Program-made: the position numbers and the translations under genes
Notes under the pieces: model-generated
The model's database searches: none
What the model was told of the DNA's origin: nothing
The model's input: the letters and a program-made list of their open reading frames with translations, nothing else
Assembly (NCBI GenBank): GCA_041395385.1
Contig: JAWLAN010000020.1
Span: 1-64,000 of the forward strand
DNA length: 64,000 nt
Direction: 5' to 3'
From: JAJVHZ01 sp041395385
GTDB lineage: Bacteria > Pseudomonadota > Gammaproteobacteria > JAJPIJ01
In this document: in pieces, positions 26,160 to 37,834 of the stretch
Numbering within the stretch: the stretch's first letter is position 1
How the letters are laid out: each line of letters begins with the position of its first letter

Positions 26160-27044
26160 ATGTCATCAGCCAACAAGCGCGGCCTGGGCCGCGGGCTGGA
26201 CGCGTTGCTCGGCATCGGCCCCGAGACGGCGACGGCGAAAGCGGAGGCGGCGGCAGCGGCGGAGCACGCGCTGCGTTCCATGCCCGTGGACCTGATCCAG
26301 CGAGGCCGTTATCAGCCGCGCAGCGATTTCGAGCCGGAGTCGCTGCAGGAACTGGCCGACTCCATCCGCGCTCAGGGCATCGTCCAGCCGATCGTCGTGC
26401 GGCGGCTGCCCGGACAGCAGCGCTACGAAATCATCGCCGGCGAGCGGCGCTGGCGTGCCGCGCAGATCGCGGGTCTGCACGAGGTGCCCGTGCTGATCCG
26501 CAACGTCGATGACCGTACCGCGATGAGCGTGGCGCTCATCGAGAACATCCAGCGCAAGGACCTGAACGCCATCGAAGAGGCCACTGCCCTGCATCGACTG
26601 GTCAACGAGTTCGGGTTGACGCATGAGAAGGTCGCCGAGGCCGTCGGCCGCTCGCGCGCGGCGGTCAGCAACCTGCTGCGCCTCCTGGAACTCGCCGAAC
26701 CGGTTCGTCACATGGTCGAGAAGCGCGAGCTGGAGATGGGCCACGCCCGCGCCCTGCTCGCGCTGCCGCTCGAGCAGCAGCCCGCCGCCGCGCGCCACCT
26801 CGTCGCGCGTTCGATGTCGGTGCGCCAGGCCGAGCAGTACGTAAAGGGTCTTCTGGCGCCGCGGTCCAAGGCTGCGGGCGGCGCCCGCCGCGTCGATCCG
26901 GACGTGCAGCGACTCGAGCAGGAACTGGGAGAGCGACTGGGCGCGCGCGTGCAGCTGACCCAGGGCAGCAAGGGCGCCGGCACGGTCACCATCCATTACC
27001 ACTCGCTCGAGGAGCTGGACGGAATCCTTGCGCACATCCGGTGA
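26160..27044 (+). CDS. parB: Chromosome partitioning protein ParB
   Basis: CTP-dependent DNA clamp (294 aa) that loads at parS sites. The start MSSANKRGLGRGLDALLG is the typical ParA-stimulating N-terminus and is preceded by GGAGAG. The arginine-rich CTPase box is GERRWRAAQ (about residues 90-98), with ENIQRKDLN after it and a helix-turn-helix LTHEKVAEAVGRSRAAVSNLLRLL. The C-terminal dimerisation domain ends GTVTIHYHSLEELDGILAHI. Sixty bases after parA; co-transcribed. Confidence 0.95.
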   Translation: MSSANKRGLGRGLDALLGIGPETATAKAEAAAAAEHALRSMPVDLIQRGRYQPRSDFEPESLQELADSIRAQGIVQPIVVRRLPGQQRYEIIAGERRWRAAQIAGLHEVPVLIRNVDDRTAMSVALIENIQRKDLNAIEEATALHRLVNEFGLTHEKVAEAVGRSRAAVSNLLRLLELAEPVRHMVEKRELEMGHARALLALPLEQQPAAARHLVARSMSVRQAEQYVKGLLAPRSKAAGGARRVDPDVQRLEQELGERLGARVQLTQGSKGAGTVTIHYHSLEELDGILAHIR

Positions 27045-27071
27045 TCCCCCGGAGACCCCCGTTGATGACGA

Positions 27072-27101
27072 TTGACGCGCCCGCGAGGATAAATTTACAA
27101 T
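27072..27101 (+). promoter_or_regulatory. Sigma-70-type promoter of the atp operon
   Basis: TTGACG at 27072-27077 and TACAAT at 27096-27101 are separated by 18 bases, an AT-rich island in a GC-rich gap just after parB and 26 bases before the GTG of atpI. It is the best promoter candidate for the ATP synthase genes. Confidence 0.6.
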
Positions 27102-27126
27102 CCGCCGCCTTTGCAGTTCGACGCCA

Positions 27127-27510
27127 GTGAGCGGAGCCGATGCCGGCTGGGGGTCGGTGGTCGGCAAGGCCATCGTCCTGCAGTGGGCGGTGATTCTGAT
27201 ACTGGCAGCGGCCGCGTGGCCGTTGAGCGGCATCGCGGGGGCCGTGTCGCTGGTGCTGGGTGGGGCTGCCGTAGCCTTCCCGAACACACTGCTCGCCTTG
27301 TGGCTGACCATCAGAGTGCACCGCGCCGGGTCGTTGACCGCGACCGCGTTACTTTTTGGGGAACTCCTCAAGCTCGGCCTGACATTGGCACTGCTGGCGC
27401 TCTTCGTCACGAAATACAGGCACGCCGTTGTCTGGCTTGCGCTGATCATCGGTGTTATCGGGGCGTTAAAGGCGCAATGGCTGGCACTGTGGGTGACGCG
27501 GAAGGGCTGA
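27127..27510 (+). CDS. atpI: ATP synthase subunit I
   Basis: Membrane protein of 127 aa with four helices, at the head of the atp operon. AtpI assists assembly of the c-ring and possibly Mg2+ supply in other species; it is not part of the finished enzyme. The GTG at 27127 is chosen because it lies just downstream of the promoter and gives a normal-length protein; residues LLALWLTIRVHRAG and LLFGELLKLGLTLALL fit the family. Low sequence conservation is usual for AtpI, and position is the strongest argument. Confidence 0.85.
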   Translation: MSGADAGWGSVVGKAIVLQWAVILILAAAAWPLSGIAGAVSLVLGGAAVAFPNTLLALWLTIRVHRAGSLTATALLFGELLKLGLTLALLALFVTKYRHAVVWLALIIGVIGALKAQWLALWVTRKG

Positions 27511-27576
27511 GCGCGACGCTCCGAGGCCCCGGGAGTCCCAGGTTCAGGATTTCGTAACTTTGAAGAAGCTGCACGA

Positions 27577-28428
27577 ATGACCGCCGAGACTGCCGAACAC
27601 GCTGTAGAACACGCCGCCGAGCACGCGCTCACCCCTTCGAGCTACATCGGTCACCACCTCACCTTCCTGCACAAGTCGGTCGGCGACGGCAGCTTCTGGA
27701 CGCTGCATCTGGATTCCGTCATCACGGGGGCGATCCTCGGCATAATCGTGTTCGGATTTCTCTATTGGGTCGTGCGCGGCGCGACCGCGGAGGTCCCCAA
27801 CAGGCGCCAGGCGTTCGTCGAGCTCTGCGTGGAGTTCATCAACGACCAGGTAAAGAGCCTGTTTCACAAGGACATCAGCTTCGTGGCGCCGCTGGCGCTG
27901 ACCGTGTTCATGTGGGTGTTCTTCATGAACGCGATGGACTTCCTGCCCGTCGATTACATCGCCAAGGGCCTGAAGGCGGTGGGCGTGCCGGAATTCCGCA
28001 TCGTGCCGACCTCGGACGTGAACACGACGTTCGCGCTGGCGCTCTCCGTGTGGCTGCTCATGATCTTCTTCTCGATCAAGGCCAAGGGCGTCGGCGGCTT
28101 CATCCATGAGCTCTTCTGCGCGCCCTTCGGGGTCAAGCCCCTGTGGGCGGCGCCGCTGCTGTTGGTCTTCAATCTCCTGTTCAATCTGATCGAATACATC
28201 TCCAAGCCGCTGTCGCACAGCCTGCGACTGTTCGGGAACATGTACGCGGGCGAGATCATCTTTCTGCTGCTGTGGGTGTGGGCGGCAACCGGACTGGCGG
28301 GCACCATCTTCGGCGGTCTTCTCGGCGCCGGCTGGGCGATATTCCACATCCTGATCGTGACGCTGCAGGCCTATATCTTCATGATGCTGACGGTCGTTTA
28401 CATCTCTATGGCGCACGAGCACCACTGA
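27577..28428 (+). CDS. atpB: F1Fo ATP synthase subunit a
   Basis: Proton-channel subunit of Fo (283 aa). The essential arginine is in SHSLRLFGNMYAGEI, the helix facing the c-ring. It has about six membrane helices and ends with a histidine-rich tail (AHEHH). The N-terminus, rich in Glu, His and Ala (ETAEHAVEHAAEHALTP), is periplasmic and typical of gammaproteobacterial AtpB. It lies 66 bases after atpI. Confidence 0.97.
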   Translation: MTAETAEHAVEHAAEHALTPSSYIGHHLTFLHKSVGDGSFWTLHLDSVITGAILGIIVFGFLYWVVRGATAEVPNRRQAFVELCVEFINDQVKSLFHKDISFVAPLALTVFMWVFFMNAMDFLPVDYIAKGLKAVGVPEFRIVPTSDVNTTFALALSVWLLMIFFSIKAKGVGGFIHELFCAPFGVKPLWAAPLLLVFNLLFNLIEYISKPLSHSLRLFGNMYAGEIIFLLLWVWAATGLAGTIFGGLLGAGWAIFHILIVTLQAYIFMMLTVVYISMAHEHH

Positions 28429-28480
28429 GATCCGGGGAGTTTGGTTTCGGTATTTCACCTTTATTCAAGAGGACAGTGAA

Positions 28481-28753
28481 ATGGATAAGATGCAATTCTT
28501 GGCGATGATTCAGTCCTACACCGGGGTCGGCATCGGCCTCATCATCGGTCTGGGCGCCCTCGGTGCCTGCGTGGGTGTGGGCATCATGTGCTCGCGGTTC
28601 CTGGAAGGCGCGGCGCGTCAGCCGGAACTGATGCCGCAGCTCCAGGCGAAGGTGTTCCTGCTGCTCGGCCTCATCGACGCCTCGTTCATCATCGGTGTCG
28701 GTCTGGCGATGATGTTCGCGTTTGCCAATCCGCTGCTGGCCGTCATCCAGTAA
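28481..28753 (+). CDS. atpE: F1Fo ATP synthase subunit c
   Basis: Hairpin proteolipid of the rotor ring (90 aa). Glycine-rich first helix GVGIGLIIGLGALGACVGVG, polar loop ARQPEL at residues 45-50, and the ion-carrying carboxylate D66 in LGLIDASFIIGVGLAMMFAFANP. An Asp with none of the sodium-binding Gln/Glu/Ser pattern points to a proton-driven enzyme. A strong ribosome site (GAGGA) lies ten bases before the ATG, consistent with the high copy number needed. Confidence 0.97.
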   Translation: MDKMQFLAMIQSYTGVGIGLIIGLGALGACVGVGIMCSRFLEGAARQPELMPQLQAKVFLLLGLIDASFIIGVGLAMMFAFANPLLAVIQ

Positions 28754-28793
28754 GGAACATCCCCGAATCTTCAACCCGGGATAGGGGGCGGCA

Positions 28794-29264
28794 ATGAACA
28801 TCAATCTCACCCTGATCGCCCAGGCGATCACGTTCGCCATATTCATCTGGTTCACCGCCAGGTTCGTATGGCCCCCGCTGATGCGCGCCGTCGAACGGCG
28901 GCAGAAGACGATCGCCGACGGACTGGCGGCCGCCGAGCAGGGCAATCGCAGCTTGAAGGAAGCCGAGGTACGCGTGCAGGCCATCGAGCGCGAGGCCCGC
29001 GCCAAGGCGCAGGCCATCATGGCCGACACCGAGAAACGGGCCGCGGCGATGATCGAGGAGGCCAAGGTCCAGGCCAAGACCGAGGGCGGGCGGTTGCTCG
29101 CGGCCGCCAAGGCCGAGGTCGGGCAGGAGATCGAGCGCGCCAAGGCCACCCTTCGGGAACAGGTGGCGAGCCTTGCCGTGATGGGCGCGGAGCAGATCCT
29201 GAAGCGCGAAGTGAGCCCGAGCGCCCATGCCGACATGCTCAATCGCCTGAAGGCGCAGATCTGA
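28794..29264 (+). CDS. atpF: F1Fo ATP synthase subunit b
   Basis: Peripheral stalk subunit (156 aa): one N-terminal membrane helix (LTLIAQAITFAIFIWFTARF), then a long charged alpha-helix or coiled coil (RRQKTIADGLAAAEQG onward) that dimerises and binds delta. Length equals E. coli AtpF (156 aa). It lies 40 bases after atpE; a single b gene, so a homodimeric stalk is expected. Confidence 0.96.
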   Translation: MNINLTLIAQAITFAIFIWFTARFVWPPLMRAVERRQKTIADGLAAAEQGNRSLKEAEVRVQAIEREARAKAQAIMADTEKRAAAMIEEAKVQAKTEGGRLLAAAKAEVGQEIERAKATLREQVASLAVMGAEQILKREVSPSAHADMLNRLKAQI

Positions 29265-29281
29265 CAGGACGGATTCCAGCC

Positions 29282-29818
29282 ATGGCCGAACTCTCGACAT
29301 TCGCGCGTCCCTATGCCGAAGCGGTGTTCCGCATCGCCCGCGACGGCAACTCACTGAACGAGTGGTCCGAGTTGCTGGGGGACATGGCGAGCATCGCCGC
29401 GAATCCGGATATGGTGGCGCTGATGTCGGATCCCGCCGTGGGCGCCGCACAGCTCTGCGACGTATTCGCGGCGGCTTCGAAGCGCAGTCTCTCATCGGAG
29501 GCGCAAAATCTCCTGCGCACGCTGATCGACAACGATCGACTGGGCGTGCTGCCCTTCATCGCCAGCCAGTTCAACGAGCTGAAGAACGCGCACGAGGGCG
29601 CGGCCGACGCGGAGATCGTGTCGGCGTTCCCGCTCGACGACGCGCAGCTGAAGGATCTCGTCTCGGCGATGGAGAGGAAATTCGGAGTTCGCCTCAAGCC
29701 TCACGTCAGGGTCGATGACCGCCTGATCGGCGGGGTGCGGGTGTCCGTCGGCGACCGCACGCTCGACGCATCGGTGCGGGCTCAGCTCGATAGCATGCAG
29801 GCGGCCCTGTCCGCATAA
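29282..29818 (+). CDS. atpH: F1Fo ATP synthase subunit delta
   Basis: OSCP/delta subunit (178 aa) that links the b stalk to the top of F1. Starts MAELSTFARPYAEAVFRIA, the usual opening, and contains the C-terminal motif VDDRLIGGVRVSVGDRTLDASVRAQLD. The ATG at 29282 lies 17 bases after atpF; the same frame is open back into atpF, but that part is a shadow. Confidence 0.96.
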   Translation: MAELSTFARPYAEAVFRIARDGNSLNEWSELLGDMASIAANPDMVALMSDPAVGAAQLCDVFAAASKRSLSSEAQNLLRTLIDNDRLGVLPFIASQFNELKNAHEGAADAEIVSAFPLDDAQLKDLVSAMERKFGVRLKPHVRVDDRLIGGVRVSVGDRTLDASVRAQLDSMQAALSA

Positions 29819-29844
29819 CGAAAAGGTTTCCAGGAGCAAACTCT

Positions 29845-31389
<1,545 letters not shown>

Positions 31390-31434
31390 GGCGCGCACAC
31401 GCGCTGCCCATTCAACTGCTGACGGAAGACACCC

Positions 31435-32313
31435 ATGGCGGGAACAAAAGAGATCCGGACCAAGATCAAGAGCGTGCAGAACACGCGCAAGATCACCAAG
31501 GCGATGGAGATGGTCGCCGCCTCCAAGATGCGCAGGGCGCAGGACCGCATGCGGGCCTCGCGTCCGTACGCGGACAAGGTGCGCAACATCGCGGCGCACA
31601 TGGGCGGCGCCAATCCCGAGTACAGGCATCCATTCCTGATCAAGCGGGAGACGGTCAAGAACGCCGGCCTCATCCTGGTGACGACGGACAAGGGGCTGTG
31701 CGGCGGGCTCAATACCAACGTGCTTCGGGCCGTGACCCTGAGACTGAAGGATCTCGACGCCGCGGGCATCGGCGTCCGTTGCACCGCGATCGGCAGCAAG
31801 GGGCTGCAGTTCTTCACCCGCATCGGCGCAAACCTCGTTTCGCAGGCCGTGCATCTGGGCGACAAGCCGCAGATGGAGAAGCTCATCGGCGCGATCAAGG
31901 CGCAGCTCGATGCCTACACCAACGGCGAGGTGGACGCGGTCTACCTGGCCTACTCCCGCTTCATCAACACCATGAAGCAGGAGCCGGTAATGGAGCAACT
32001 GCTGCCGCTGGCCGCGGAGCGTCTGACGCAGAGCGATGCGGAGAAGCGGGCCTATGGGTGGGATTACATCTACGAGCCGGGCGCCAAGGAAGTGGTCGAC
32101 GAACTGCTGGTGCGCTACGTGGAGGCCCTGGTATATCAGGCGGTCGCCGAGAACATGGCCTCCGAGCAGTCCGCGCGCATGGTGGCGATGAAGGCCGCCT
32201 CCGACAACGCCAAGAACGTTATCGGTGAACTGCAGCTGGTCTACAACAAAACCCGCCAGGCTGCGATCACCAAGGAACTCGCCGAAATCGTGGGCGGTGC
32301 GGCGGCGGTTTGA
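31435..32313 (+). CDS. atpG: F1Fo ATP synthase subunit gamma
   Basis: Central rotor shaft (292 aa). N-terminal helix GTKEIRTKIKSVQNTRKITKAMEMVAASKM and C-terminal helix ASDNAKNVIGELQLVYNKTRQAAITKELAEIVGGA form the coiled coil within F1; the middle has LVTTDKGLCGGLNTNV. It lies 45 bases after atpA. Confidence 0.97.
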   Translation: MAGTKEIRTKIKSVQNTRKITKAMEMVAASKMRRAQDRMRASRPYADKVRNIAAHMGGANPEYRHPFLIKRETVKNAGLILVTTDKGLCGGLNTNVLRAVTLRLKDLDAAGIGVRCTAIGSKGLQFFTRIGANLVSQAVHLGDKPQMEKLIGAIKAQLDAYTNGEVDAVYLAYSRFINTMKQEPVMEQLLPLAAERLTQSDAEKRAYGWDYIYEPGAKEVVDELLVRYVEALVYQAVAENMASEQSARMVAMKAASDNAKNVIGELQLVYNKTRQAAITKELAEIVGGAAAV

Positions 32314-32357
32314 TCCGAATTTGAAATGTCAAGACAAGTATCTTCGAGGACACGACC

Positions 32358-33761
<1,404 letters not shown>

Positions 33762-33768
33762 GGCGGGC

Positions 33769-33842
33769 ATTCGTGAACTGCGATTGGTGAACCGTAAAGC
33801 GGACGATCAAGAACCACGAATCACGGGTCACGAATCACCCGT
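33769..33842. repeat. Short direct and inverted repeats between atpD and atpC
   Basis: The 110-base gap between atpD and atpC is unusually long for this operon and contains CACGAATCAC twice (33815-33824 and 33829-33838, 14-base period). An ATTCGTG at 33769-33775 is complementary to the repeat core, and ACGGGT (33823-33828) can pair with ACCCGT (33837-33842). An mRNA structure that tunes atpC translation, or a simple repeat relic, would both fit. Confidence 0.5.
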
Positions 33843-33871
33843 AACCGGCCACCAGAAACGGACTGATAGCA

Positions 33872-34291
33872 ATGGCGAACAAGATGCTAGTCGATGTGGT
33901 GAGCGCCGAGGAGTCGATCTTCTCCGGGGAGGCGACCTTCGTCGTGCTGCCGGGCGAAGCCGGCGAGCTCGGCATAATGCCGCGCCACGCCCCGCTCATC
34001 ACCCGAATCCGGCCGGGAGCCGTGGAGATTACGCGCGCCGACAACGACGAGAAGGAGCTCGTTTTCGTCGCCGGCGGCATCCTGGAGGTGCAGCCCAACC
34101 ACGTCACCGTGCTGGCCGATACCGCGATACGCGGGCGGGATCTCGACGAGGCCAAGGCGCAGGAGGCCATCAAGGCGGCCGAGGACGCCAAGCGCAATGC
34201 CAAGGACCAGCAGGAGATCGCCTCGGTGGAGGCGGAACTGGCCACGCTCGCGGCACAGCTCGCGGCCATACGGCGTCTGCGTCGTCGTTAG
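33872..34291 (+). CDS. atpC: F1Fo ATP synthase subunit epsilon
   Basis: Rotor subunit (139 aa) with the beta-sandwich start MLVDVVSAEESIFSGEATFVVLPG and GELGIMPRHAPLITRIRPG, then a two-helix C-terminal domain (DLDEAKAQEAIKAAEDA onward) that can inhibit ATP hydrolysis. Last gene of the operon, followed by a strong hairpin. Confidence 0.97.
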   Translation: MANKMLVDVVSAEESIFSGEATFVVLPGEAGELGIMPRHAPLITRIRPGAVEITRADNDEKELVFVAGGILEVQPNHVTVLADTAIRGRDLDEAKAQEAIKAAEDAKRNAKDQQEIASVEAELATLAAQLAAIRRLRRR

Positions 34292-34300
34292 CCAATCCTC

Positions 34301-34326
34301 GACGCGCCGGGCAGTCCCGGCGCGTC
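34301..34326 (+). terminator. Terminator hairpin after atpC
   Basis: GACGCGCCGGG at 34301-34311 pairs perfectly with CCCGGCGCGTC at 34316-34326 across a CAGT loop, then GCATTTC follows ten bases after the atpC stop. The T-run is short, so termination may be partial and allow some read-through into glmU. Confidence 0.6.
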
Positions 34327-34439
34327 GCATTTCACATCCCGGTTCTCCCGCCGCCCTGCGCCGCTGCCTCTGAAGCGGCGGCTTCGGTATCATTTGATCT
34401 CCTTTGTATCCCCCAACCGCTGAACCGCAGGGAGATTTC

Positions 34440-35804
34440 ATGGCACTGAGCGTCATCATCCTCGCCGCGGGCCAGGGCACCCGCATGAAGTCGCGGCTTC
34501 CCAAGGTCCTGCATCCGCTGGCCGGCCGCCCGATGCTGGAGCACGTATACGCGGCGACCAAGCGGTTCTCCGCCACGGAGGTCCACATCGTCTACGGACA
34601 CGGCGGCGAGCGGGTGCGCGAGGCGCTCGGTCATCTCAAGGCCAGGTGGGTGGAGCAGGCGCGCCAGCTCGGCACCGGCCACGCGGTGATGCAGGCCATG
34701 CCGTCGGTCAAGCCCGCGAGCACGGCCCTGATACTGTATGGCGACGTGCCGCTCATTACGCACTCGACGCTGCAGCGGCTCGTGGACGCGGCCGGCCGCA
34801 GGGATCTTGCGCTGCTGACGGTCAGGCTCGAGAACCCCACCGGATACGGCCGCATCGTGCGGGACAGTCACGGCGACGTGCAGCGCATCGTCGAGCAGAA
34901 GGACGCCAGCGAATCCGAGCAGGCCATCCACGAGGTGAATACGGGCATGATGGCCGTGAGTGCCAAGCTACTGCGCGGATGGGTGGACCGGCTGAGCAAC
35001 AAGAATGCGCAGAAGGAGTACTATCTCACGGATGTCATCGAGATGGCGGTGGCGGACAAGGTGCGCATAAACACCGTATCGCCGGAATCGCCGTTCGAAG
35101 TGATGGGTGTGAACGATCGCGCGCAGCTCGCGGAGCTGGAGCGCCACTATCAGTTCGAGCAGGCCCAGCACCTGATGCGGCAGGGCGTCACGCTGCGCGA
35201 CCCCTCGCGATTCGATCTGCGCGGGGAACTGGAGGTCGGCCAGGACGTCAGCATCGACGTCAACGTCGTCATCGAGGGACGCGTGAAGCTCGGCAACCGT
35301 GTCAGCGTCGGGCCGAACAACGTGCTGCGCGACGTCTCGATCGGCGATGACGTCACGATCCTCGCCAACTGCGTCATCGAGGATGCAGCCGTCGGCGACG
35401 GCGCCCGCCTCGGACCCTTCGCCCGCATTCGACCCGAGACCGTGCTGGGGGCGGACGTGCACGTCGGCAACTTCGTCGAAGTGAAGAAATCCGTGGTCGC
35501 GAGGGGGAGCAAGCTCAATCACCTGAGCTACATCGGCGATGCCGACATAGGCAGCAACACGAACATCGGGGCAGGCACCATTACCTGCAATTACGACGGC
35601 GCCAACAAACACAAGACCATAATCGGCGATGACGTCTTCATCGGCTCGGATTGTCAGCTCGTGGCGCCGGTGAGGGTGGGCGACGGGGCGACGCTCGGTG
35701 CCGGCACCACACTGGCCAAGGACGCCCCCGCCGGCAAGCTCACGATCAGCAGGGTGCGGCAGCAGGTCGTCGATAACTGGCAGCGGCCGCGAAAGAAGAA
35801 ATAA
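34440..35804 (+). CDS. glmU: Bifunctional UDP-GlcNAc pyrophosphorylase / GlcN-1-P acetyltransferase
   Basis: GlmU (454 aa) catalyses the last two steps of UDP-N-acetylglucosamine synthesis for peptidoglycan and lipopolysaccharide. The N-terminal uridyltransferase has LAAGQGTRMKSRLPKVLHPLAG, LYGDVPLI and EVNTGMMAV. The C-terminal left-handed beta-helix has FVEVKKSVV, KLNHLSYIGDADIGSNTNIGAG and CNYDGANKHKT with the acetyltransfer residues. GGGAG precedes the ATG at 34440. atp-glmU adjacency is common in gammaproteobacteria. Confidence 0.97.
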   Translation: MALSVIILAAGQGTRMKSRLPKVLHPLAGRPMLEHVYAATKRFSATEVHIVYGHGGERVREALGHLKARWVEQARQLGTGHAVMQAMPSVKPASTALILYGDVPLITHSTLQRLVDAAGRRDLALLTVRLENPTGYGRIVRDSHGDVQRIVEQKDASESEQAIHEVNTGMMAVSAKLLRGWVDRLSNKNAQKEYYLTDVIEMAVADKVRINTVSPESPFEVMGVNDRAQLAELERHYQFEQAQHLMRQGVTLRDPSRFDLRGELEVGQDVSIDVNVVIEGRVKLGNRVSVGPNNVLRDVSIGDDVTILANCVIEDAAVGDGARLGPFARIRPETVLGADVHVGNFVEVKKSVVARGSKLNHLSYIGDADIGSNTNIGAGTITCNYDGANKHKTIIGDDVFIGSDCQLVAPVRVGDGATLGAGTTLAKDAPAGKLTISRVRQQVVDNWQRPRKKK

Positions 35805-35848
35805 GAGGTCGAGACTGCACCCCTGGGGTGCGCAAACGAGGGGAAGTG

Positions 35849-36649
35849 GTGATCCGCGTCGGTTACTTCCAGTTCCGCCCGCTGTTCGGCAAGGTCGAGC
35901 GAAATCTCAATCGCGCGCTCGCCGCGCTCTCCGACGTGCACGCCGACATCGTCGTCCTGCCGGAGCTGCCGTTCACCGGTTACCACTTCGCCGGCCGCGA
36001 CGAGGTCATGGCGCTGGCGGAGGATCCCGCGCGCTCGCCGACCGTGGACGCCCTGGCCAGGCTGTGCCGGCAGCGCGATCTCTACCTCGTCACCGGCTTC
36101 GCCGAGCGCAAGCACGACAAGGCGTACAACAGTTCGCTGCTCATCGGTCCGCAGGGCCTGCTGCACACCTATCGCAAGCTGCACCTGTTCGGCGCCGAGA
36201 AGGACTATTTCGACGCCGGCGACATTCCGCTGTCGGTGCAGGAGCTGCGCGGCGTGAAGATCGGGATGATGGTGTGTTTCGATTGGGCGTTTCCCGAGGT
36301 GGCCCGGACGCTGGCCCTGCAGGGAGCCGACATACTTTGTCATCCCGCGAACCTGGTGCTCGGGTTCTGCCAGCAGACGATGCTCACACGCTGCCTGGAG
36401 AACCGGGTATATGCGGTCACCGCGAACCGCCACGGACCGGACCGGCGCCCGCACGGGGAGTTGAGGTTCACCGGACGCAGCCAGGTCGTCGCGCCCGGCG
36501 GACTGCTGTTGCAGAGGGCGCCGGCGCGGCGCGATCAGCTGTATGTCGTCGAGATCGATCCGACACTCGCCCGCGACAAGACGATTACCGCGCGCAATGA
36601 TCTGGTCGCGGACCGCCGTCCTCAGTTCTATGGCGAGCTCGGCCGCTAG
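35849..36649 (+). CDS. Carbon-nitrogen hydrolase (nitrilase superfamily)
   Basis: Amidase or nitrilase-superfamily enzyme of about 266 aa. The Glu-Lys-Cys triad is present: LPELPFTGYHF, YRKLHLFGAEKDYF and MVCFDWAFPE. The GTG at 35849 has GAGGGGA upstream; GTG codons at 35828 and 35846 are alternatives. Related to beta-ureidopropionase and N-carbamoylputrescine amidase; the true substrate is unknown. The gene ends 39 bases before an RraA-like gene. Confidence 0.85.
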   Translation: MIRVGYFQFRPLFGKVERNLNRALAALSDVHADIVVLPELPFTGYHFAGRDEVMALAEDPARSPTVDALARLCRQRDLYLVTGFAERKHDKAYNSSLLIGPQGLLHTYRKLHLFGAEKDYFDAGDIPLSVQELRGVKIGMMVCFDWAFPEVARTLALQGADILCHPANLVLGFCQQTMLTRCLENRVYAVTANRHGPDRRPHGELRFTGRSQVVAPGGLLLQRAPARRDQLYVVEIDPTLARDKTITARNDLVADRRPQFYGELGR

Positions 36650-36688
36650 CGCGGGGCGACTGGCCCGAAACAACGACAGGAGAAGCTC

Positions 36689-37168
36689 ATGACCTTCACT
36701 ACACCGGACCTGTACGACGCGCACGAGAAGGATGTGCAGGTGGCCGAGCCACTGTTCCGGAACTACGGTGGCGCCGCGCGCTTTTGCGGACCGATCGCGA
36801 CGCTGAAACTGCACGAGGACAATTCGCTGGTTCGCACCGCTCTGGAAGATCCCGGCAACGGCCGTGTCCTGGTGATAGACGGGGGCGGATCTCTTCGCTG
36901 CGCCCTGGTCGGAGATCAGCTCGCGGTGCTGGCGAAGAAGAACGGCTGGAACGGCATCGTCGTGAACGGCTGCATTCGCGACTCGGTGGAGATCGGCAGG
37001 ATGGACATCGGCGTCAAGGCCCTCAACACCAACCCCAGGAAGAGCGTGAAGAAGGGCGCCGGCGATCGCGACATTCCGGTCACCTTTGCCGGGGTGACGT
37101 TCCGTCCGGGCGACTTCGTCTACGCGGACGAGGACGGTCTCCTGGTCTGCGCCCGGCGTCTGGACTGA
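36689..37168 (+). CDS. rraA: RraA family protein (RNase E regulator / HMG aldolase fold)
   Basis: Trimeric protein of 159 aa that in E. coli inhibits RNase E; the fold is shared with 4-hydroxy-4-methyl-2-oxoglutarate aldolases. Motifs: DLYDAHEKDVQVAEPLF, VIDGGGSLRCALVGDQLA (ring of GGG), and NGCIRDSVEIGRMDIGVKAL with the conserved R and D. Length equals E. coli RraA (161 aa), which favours the regulator over aldolases of about 220 aa. Confidence 0.88.
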   Translation: MTFTTPDLYDAHEKDVQVAEPLFRNYGGAARFCGPIATLKLHEDNSLVRTALEDPGNGRVLVIDGGGSLRCALVGDQLAVLAKKNGWNGIVVNGCIRDSVEIGRMDIGVKALNTNPRKSVKKGAGDRDIPVTFAGVTFRPGDFVYADEDGLLVCARRLD

Positions 37169-37327
37169 CTATGCCTTCGTTGCAGACGCGCCCGTGGGCT
37201 CGACGCGGCGGTCTCGCCATGGATTCCGGACCGATGACAGAAGGTACAGAGCGCGCCGCGTTCCGTCCGCCTGGGCACCGCGAACGAAGGGCCGCGGTGG
37301 ATATTGCGGGCATGCGCATCGAGGAAC

Positions 37328-37684
37328 GTGGCTGATCTCGACTGGGTCGCCCGGAGGCTGCGGCTCGGCGGTGCGATGGGACGCGCGCTGGCGCTGCTGT
37401 CCGGGTTCCTGCTCATGTTGCTTTTCCTTCCCAATCTGGAAGACGACCCGGTGGTGCAGCGCACGACGGCCACCGGCATCGTGGCTCTCCAGCGCGGTCA
37501 GGTACTCGCCGAGGATGCCCGCTCCTGGGTTGCCGCGGTCCGCCTTCCGGACGGTCGTCACGTGCGGCTCATGTTCTTCGCACCGCGGCCCCGCGACGGC
37601 ATGGCCGTTCCCCTCGTGGTGGAGCATCGGCGCAGTGGCGCGGTGCGCTTTGTCCTGGACGTGGAGCGCTGGCGGGCGCAGTAG
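37328..37684 (+). CDS. Hypothetical membrane-anchored protein
   Basis: About 118 aa from the GTG at 37328, which lies right behind GAGGAAC. It has one hydrophobic stretch (GRALALLSGFLLMLLFLP, near residues 18-35), then a globular part with the beta-like strands GIVALQRGQVLAED, WVAAVRLPDGRHVRLMFFAP and VRFVLDVERW. No family recognised. The 150 bases after it carry no gene. An ATG at 37304 is an alternative start. Confidence 0.5.
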   Translation: MADLDWVARRLRLGGAMGRALALLSGFLLMLLFLPNLEDDPVVQRTTATGIVALQRGQVLAEDARSWVAAVRLPDGRHVRLMFFAPRPRDGMAVPLVVEHRRSGAVRFVLDVERWRAQ

Positions 37685-37834
37685 TGCGCAGTCCGGCAGA
37701 TGAGTGCGCGGTCGCCGCGGTCGGCCCTGCGATCCAGCGGCTGGAGCCGTCGGGCCGCGCGCGCACGCGCCGCAGGGAAACCGGCGATCCGGAAAGGCTG
37801 GTGACAGGGCGGCGGCTACATATAGAATCCGCGA

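Noticed and set aside
37171..37335. 54-codon frame between the RraA-like gene and the hypothetical gene
   Set aside because: No ribosome site and no recognisable sequence; kept as intergenic.
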